From: Priapulus caudatus
Taxonomy: Eukaryota; Priapulida; Priapulimorpha; Priapulimorphida; Priapulidae
Direction: 5' to 3'
NCBI RefSeq assembly: GCF_000485595.1
Contig: NW_014577137.1
Span: 332,338 to 360,587 of the forward strand
Length of the DNA: 28,250 bases
Under the pieces are notes generated by a model. That model did no database searches. It saw nothing but the letters and a program-made list of their open reading frames with translations, and was not told the origin of the DNA. Shown here piece by piece: positions 24,601 to 28,250 of this stretch (position 1 is its first letter; every line of letters starts with the position of its first letter). The position numbers and the translations under genes are program-made.

Positions 24601-27556
24601 TGCAGCTTGTAGAATCGCATGAATGTCCGTCCGTGCGTCCACCTGTCCGTGAACAGTTGGGCACAAATCTTAACCGCTCGATGTACGGTCTTGATATTCG
24701 GGACGTCGGGGGGGATCGCAAAAAGGACTCGGGATGTCGAATTTGGGGCTCAAGGGTCAAAGGTCAAGATGTGTCAATGGAGGGGGAATATTTCCCCCTT
24801 AACTTAAGGTATAGGAGGAAATACGGAATTGCGGCACAAATCTCAACGGCTCGACCTACGCTCTTAATATTCGATGTATAGTGTGATGGGGAGGAAACCC
24901 ATCACCAGCGCGAAATTGGAGGTCACAGGTCAAAGGGCAGTAGGGAAAGGTCAGATATCAGACATTTTCTGAGGACATGGTCTAACGGACCGAGTGCAAA
25001 AGTTTTTTGTTTCAGCGCTGACCTACCATTTTTATCACTTTATTGAAAAGACCATGAAATGTACTTTCCGCTGACGTGCGAAGAGTAAGTGTCTGATAAC
25101 CTTTTGACCCTCAAGAGGAGGGGTAAACATGCTCTTGCTGACTGTTAACAAAGGACTGAACTGCTTTTGCTATTAGAGCCCCCTCCATGCACCCGCCCCC
25201 GACTAGCCACCCTCCCCCGCCACCACCACTACGCTCGTGCTCGACGCATATCCATGATAACATGTTAATATAGCGAAGTCATTAAAGTTACACAGCTGTA
25301 TCTTTATGACTGTACTACCGGTATAGCAAAGCCTATCATAGATTTTAGATCTGTATTAGTAGTATCCTAGCAGGGGTCGAAATTAGATTTTTATTATGGT
25401 ATCATACACCTCCACAGTACACTGCAGACGTATTGTCTAGACGCATTGTCTGGTTCGCTTGATACAATGTATACACATCACATTTATGATCAACATCGGC
25501 TTCTTGCAACAATATCTTGCAAATATGCTATGGCTGCTGTATACGCTAGTGTGGCGTAAGGGTGCCTGAGCCCGCTCAGATCGCGCGCACTCGCTCAGAT
25601 GCGCTGCCGTATAAAGTTGATAACACCACAACCACTATCCCGATTTTGACGATTTTTTTTTACTATCCCGGCGGGATACCAAGCATTGAAATCTGGTATC
25701 CAACACAAGAATCTACTATCCCGCGAATATCGGGATACCGCTAATTTCGACCCCTGCCTAGATATATGCTCTGAGTGCGAACGCGGTGGCGGGAGGGCGC
25801 ACTTGATTTGGTTGCCAGTGAGTTTATCAGAAGAATACCCGCTACAGTACACGTCAGTTGAGCGCTGTTGCTCTGCGGCACCTGTTTAAACAATCGGTAG
25901 TTTTATGATTTATCAGGTCGAATAACAACATCTTAAGCTTTAGGTAGACCAGGGAAGCTTCTAGGAAGGTCTTTGTTTTTATTATCCTTCATCTTCCCTT
26001 TCCCCTTAACAACACCTGCATGGACACATCCCTGTTACTGGTATTAAATGAAAGCTGCTAGGTTAGCTACCAGCTAATGCCAGATACTAATATTGTCGTG
26101 CAGTTCATAAGACAGCTACATCCTGATCGACTGACTGGTGGGTATCATTATTAATAATTGCGTGGTGATGACCTGTGATGTCCGTGTTGTAACCTGCAGG
26201 TACATCCTGATCGACTGGCTGGTGGAGGTGATAAGGATGAAGGTTTTCAGTCAGCGTGTGCTGCATCTCACTGTGCGTCTCGTTGACCTGTTCCTGCATC
26301 GCAGCACTTGCTCACGCTCCAACCTGCAGCTGGTCGGCATCTCTGCCCTCGTGCTCGTCTCCAGGTAAGTCAGATATTCGTCTACAGGTATGATGCTGTC
26401 CAGGTGTGACAGTGATTTACAGGTAAGTCAGTGGCCGGAAGCAGTGCTTGTGCACGCTGATGAGATGGCGTCAGGATGTGGCATGCATCCCCGGGACAAC
26501 TTGCTCTGTACCTAGCAACCCACCCCTTAAATGCGAGCTTTAACTAAAAAGGAAATCTTTGGAGGATGGCCCTTGTCATCATTGCTGGTGGTAAGCGTAG
26601 CATGTGAGCCTCATATGAGATGACTGCTGTTGCTGCTAATAACTAGCTTATGAAGAACGCTGCTGCTTCTTCCATAGGTTTCAGAGCAAGGAGATTCTCA
26701 CCGTAAGAGAAGCAGCATGGCTTACCGACAACACCTACAAGTATGAGGATGTCGTACACATGATGGGTGAAATCGCGGCGACCGTTCACGGAGCGATATA
26801 CGGTGCGACGACGCTCGACTTTCTGGAATTGTTTCACTCTTTCGCCACGTTGGAAGCAAAGACGATCCATTTATCACGTTACATCTGTGACCTAACGTTA
26901 CTGGAGTCAGACGTTGGCAGATACTCCCACGCATACCTGGCTGCCAGCTCAGTTCTACTGTCATTGGTGAGCGCACGGAAAAGCATAATAACTATCTATA
27001 CGTGCGAAGGCACAACAGTTATCTACGAACTTCAAAGCATATTATTTATTCAATTTTGAAACTGTATTTTGGATATTGTGTCACGATTAATTGTTGCACC
27101 ACTACTGTATTGTTCTGTATTATAATATTCTGTCATTAAGTAGTTTGTCATGTAGTTATGGTACTTGACTAATCACCTGAAATAATCATTGCATTCGTGA
27201 TTCATTAACCGACTGAGAGTAACCACAACCTTTAAGCAGGACTTTCACTTTAACAGTGTTTAACCTATCGCTTTTACTACTCTCGCCATCGTTCAAAGTG
27301 CCTTGCGTGTTTAATGTAATCACACGCTACTTCTTGCATTGTCCAATAGGTGATGTTGAACGGCAATGTGACAACCTGGCTTTCACAGATGACACTGCAT
27401 ACAGGTCTCTCGACACGTGACATCTCGTTGTGCGCACTGCATGTGCACAAGAAGTGCCTAATGGGACGGCCCGTCATTGACTACCGTGATGTGACCCTGC
27501 GTAGTGTGCAGGAGAAATACTCAGACCCTGAGCACTTGTCTGTCAGCTGCCTGCAG
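21689..27556 (+). CDS. CCNF: Cyclin F, 9 exons, 3' end beyond the window
   Basis: Cyclin F is the F-box substrate receptor of an SCF ubiquitin ligase that targets cell-cycle proteins for degradation. Exons 21689-21823, 22407-22513, 22636-22709, 23104-23318, 23555-23713, 24286-24515, 26200-26364, 26678-26966 and 27350-27556 join with matching phases into 527 codons. All introns are GT-AG. Exon 1 has the F-box (SLPEELHLRLLEGLP). Exons 2-3 give LWSIANVNGHWPS and FERAANRGNVEALIKLGIAY, the start of the Sel1-like region. Exon 4 has ALFLRPPWS. Exon 7 opens the cyclin box with MRYILIDWLVEV, identical to the vertebrate hydrophobic-patch region and at about residue 306, where it is expected. Exon 8 has FQSKEILTVREAAWLTDNTY and KYEDVVHMMGEI. 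Exon 9 has HVHKKCLMG. The C-terminal PEST-like tail is not in the window. The start is uncertain: ATG 21689 is used, but the frame is open upstream to an acceptor-like TTTACAG at 21635, and an ATG at 21607 in another frame gives YRRCSICRHIP, reminiscent of the Cys-rich N-terminus of vertebrate cyclin F. Confidence 0.93.
21824..22406 (+). other. Cyclin F intron 1
   Basis: GTATGG to CAACTTTCAG. AT-rich, no element seen. Confidence 0.85.
22710..23103 (+). other. Cyclin F intron 3
   Basis: GTAAGT to CGTCTCCAG. Open frames on both strands (for example 22823-23257 minus) overlap the true exon 4 and have no support. Confidence 0.85.
23714..24285 (+). repeat. Cyclin F intron 5 with a GGAAAGTCCTGGAAAA repeat
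   Basis: GTGAGT to GTGCATGTAG. AGGAAAGTCCTGAAAAATAG, TTGGAAAGTCCTGGAAAATG and CATGGAAAGGCCCTGGAGAA (23820-24195) are copies of a simple interspersed motif. An AT-rich patch lies at 23980-24052. Confidence 0.6.
24595..24970. repeat. Interspersed repeat with GTCCGTCC start and GGTCAAAGGTCA modules
   Basis: GTCCGTCCGTGCGTCC at about 24627 opens the unit. Two related blocks follow: GGCACAAATCTTAACCGCTC (about 24660) and GGCACAAATCTCAACGGCTC (about 24835), each followed by a GATATTCG or TAATATTCG block. AGGGTCAAAGGTCA and CACAGGTCAAAGG occur at about 24752 and 24925. No coding capacity. Confidence 0.6.
25371..25756. mobile_element. Non-autonomous DNA transposon (MITE), 386 bp
   Basis: The left end CAGGGGTCGAAATTAG and right end CTAATTTCGACCCCTG are perfect 16-bp inverted repeats. 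The element is flanked by CCTAG on both sides (25366-25370 and 25757-25761). The CAGGGG start suggests the hAT group. A 5-bp rather than 8-bp duplication would fit a 5-bp-TSD hAT lineage, or the palindromic CTAG may blur the boundary. No transposase inside. Confidence 0.85.
26116..26141 (+). pseudogene. Partial copy of the cyclin F exon 7 start with an in-frame stop (candidate poison exon)
   Basis: TACATCCTGATCGACTG then A then CTGGTGG repeats the start of exon 7 (26201 onward) with one G-to-A change. It is preceded by AAGACAG, an acceptor-like AG, and followed by GTATCA, a weak donor. Spliced from exon 6 it would read RYILID then TGA, so inclusion would truncate cyclin F at the cyclin box. 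Whether it is ever spliced is unknown. Confidence 0.55.
26365..26677 (+). other. Cyclin F intron 7
   Basis: GTAAGT to CTTCCATAG. No element recognised. Confidence 0.85.
26967..27349 (+). other. Cyclin F intron 8
   Basis: GTGAGC to TTGTCCAATAG. AT-rich, no element recognised. Confidence 0.85.
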
Positions 27557-27919
27557 GTAACCATGACGACAAGGCACAACCACTCTGCTGCTTCGGTATT
27601 CTGGGTTTATTAACCAAAGGCAATATTGCAAACCAGGGAAAAAAATACACGGGGGCAGCGGGCGATTTCGCCCCCGAAATGCCAAAAAGAGCCCCCGAAA
27701 ACATGATATCGAGGGCGACCCCAAAAGCAAAAGTCGCCCTGGAAATCGATTGTCCAGGTTGGTCCCGTGCCTTGCCGCTCTCGCTCGGCCTCTGCCGCTG
27801 GCGGCAGCCGGTTCCACGGCGCGGTAGAATTCATGGTACGGTGTGACTGTCAAGTGTTTACCATTTAAGCATGCATGTGTGTACTGTACTGTATTGCATT
27901 CAATCAAGCGCGCGCCGCC
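27557..27919 (+). other. Start of cyclin F intron 9, with a GC-rich hairpin repeat at 27650-27745
   Basis: The donor is GTAACC. CGGGGGCAGCGGGCGATTTC, then GCCCCCGAAATG, then GAGCCCCCGAAAAC and GAGGGCGACC form nested stems like the ends of an interspersed element. No coding continuation of cyclin F is seen before the window ends. Confidence 0.5.
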
Positions 27920-28250
27920 GCCCGCGCGTATATACGTGTGTGCCTGTGCGCGTGTTTGCGTGCGTGCCTGTGCGCGTGCGTGTGTGTGTGCCGGTGTGCC
28001 TGCGGGCGTGCTTGCGTGTGTGCCTGCGCGCGTGCGTGCGTGCCTGCGTGCCTGTGTGTGCCAGTGTGCCTGCGGGCGTGCTTGCGTGCGTGCGTGCGCG
28101 CGTGCGTGCGTGCCTGCGTGCCTGTGTGTGCCAGTGTGCCTGCGGGCGTGCTTGCGTGCGTGCGTGCGCGCGTGCGTGCGTGCCTGCGTGCCTGTGTGTG
28201 CCAGTGTGCCTGCGGGCGTGCTTGCGTGCGTGCGTGCGCGCGTGCGTGCG
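27920..28250. repeat. GTGC-rich minisatellite with 70-bp higher-order period
   Basis: TGCGGGCGTGCTTGCGTG recurs at exactly 28001, 28071, 28141 and 28211. The last three 70-bp units are nearly identical and the array runs off the window end. Alternating purine-pyrimidine GTGC tracts could favour Z-DNA, as known for such sequences. Confidence 0.9.

Larger units (their letters stand above)
24516..26199 (+). other. Cyclin F intron 6, 1.7 kb, repeat-bearing
   Basis: It begins at GTATTA after ATGCG and ends AACCTGCAG. It contains an interspersed repeat at 24595-24970, a short transposon at 25371-25756 and a pseudo-exon at 26116-26141. The sequence between them is unremarkable, including a C-rich patch at 25180-25230. 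Confidence 0.85.

Overview
The window is animal nuclear DNA. It has intron-rich genes with GT-AG junctions, TTAGGG-type telomeric repeats at internal positions, hAT-like and foldback transposon remnants, many long dinucleotide microsatellites and one 25-base N gap. The sequence alone does not fix the phylum. A marine invertebrate or basal deuterostome would fit, but that is inference. Two protein-coding genes can be reconstructed, both on the + strand.

Layout. 1-1400: (CA)n, (TA)n and (CT)n microsatellites and a short GC-rich repeat end. 1461-2475 (minus strand): a decayed repetitive gene with a Cys-rich C-terminal motif. 2476-4308: no gene supported. 4309-14092: gene 1. 14093-16850: a duplicated 3' flank and repeat ends. 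16850-17440 (minus): a decayed hAT-type transposase. 17441-20560: microsatellites and a short hAT-like element. 20562-21460: two inverted-repeat (foldback) structures carrying telomeric repeats. 21607-27556: gene 2. 27557-28250: an intron of gene 2 running into a 70-bp-period minisatellite at the window edge.

Gene 1 encodes a secreted trypsin-family (S1) serine protease. Its catalytic domain is spread over six exons (9220-14092). It has the IVGG activation site, the His/Asp/Ser triad and Asp189. A phase-compatible junction (9098 to 9220) splices it to a long exon made of about 11-12 tandem copies of a ~220-540 bp unit. Each unit encodes an Arg-rich basic block followed by acidic Asp/Ala/Ser/Thr repeats. 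Upstream, a probable signal peptide (ATG at 4309) and Ser/Glu/Thr heptads suggest the whole product is a repeat polyprotein with a C-terminal protease. Frame breaks are dense in the repeats up to about 8340 and absent downstream.

Gene 2 is cyclin F (CCNF), the F-box/cyclin protein of SCF ubiquitin ligase. Nine exons covering 527 codons are present, and the C-terminal part lies beyond the window. An intron holds a short copy of the start of the cyclin-box exon with an in-frame stop, a candidate poison exon. The two genes share no obvious function. The accessory interest lies in the protease repeat precursor and in the transposon/telomeric-repeat cluster between the genes.
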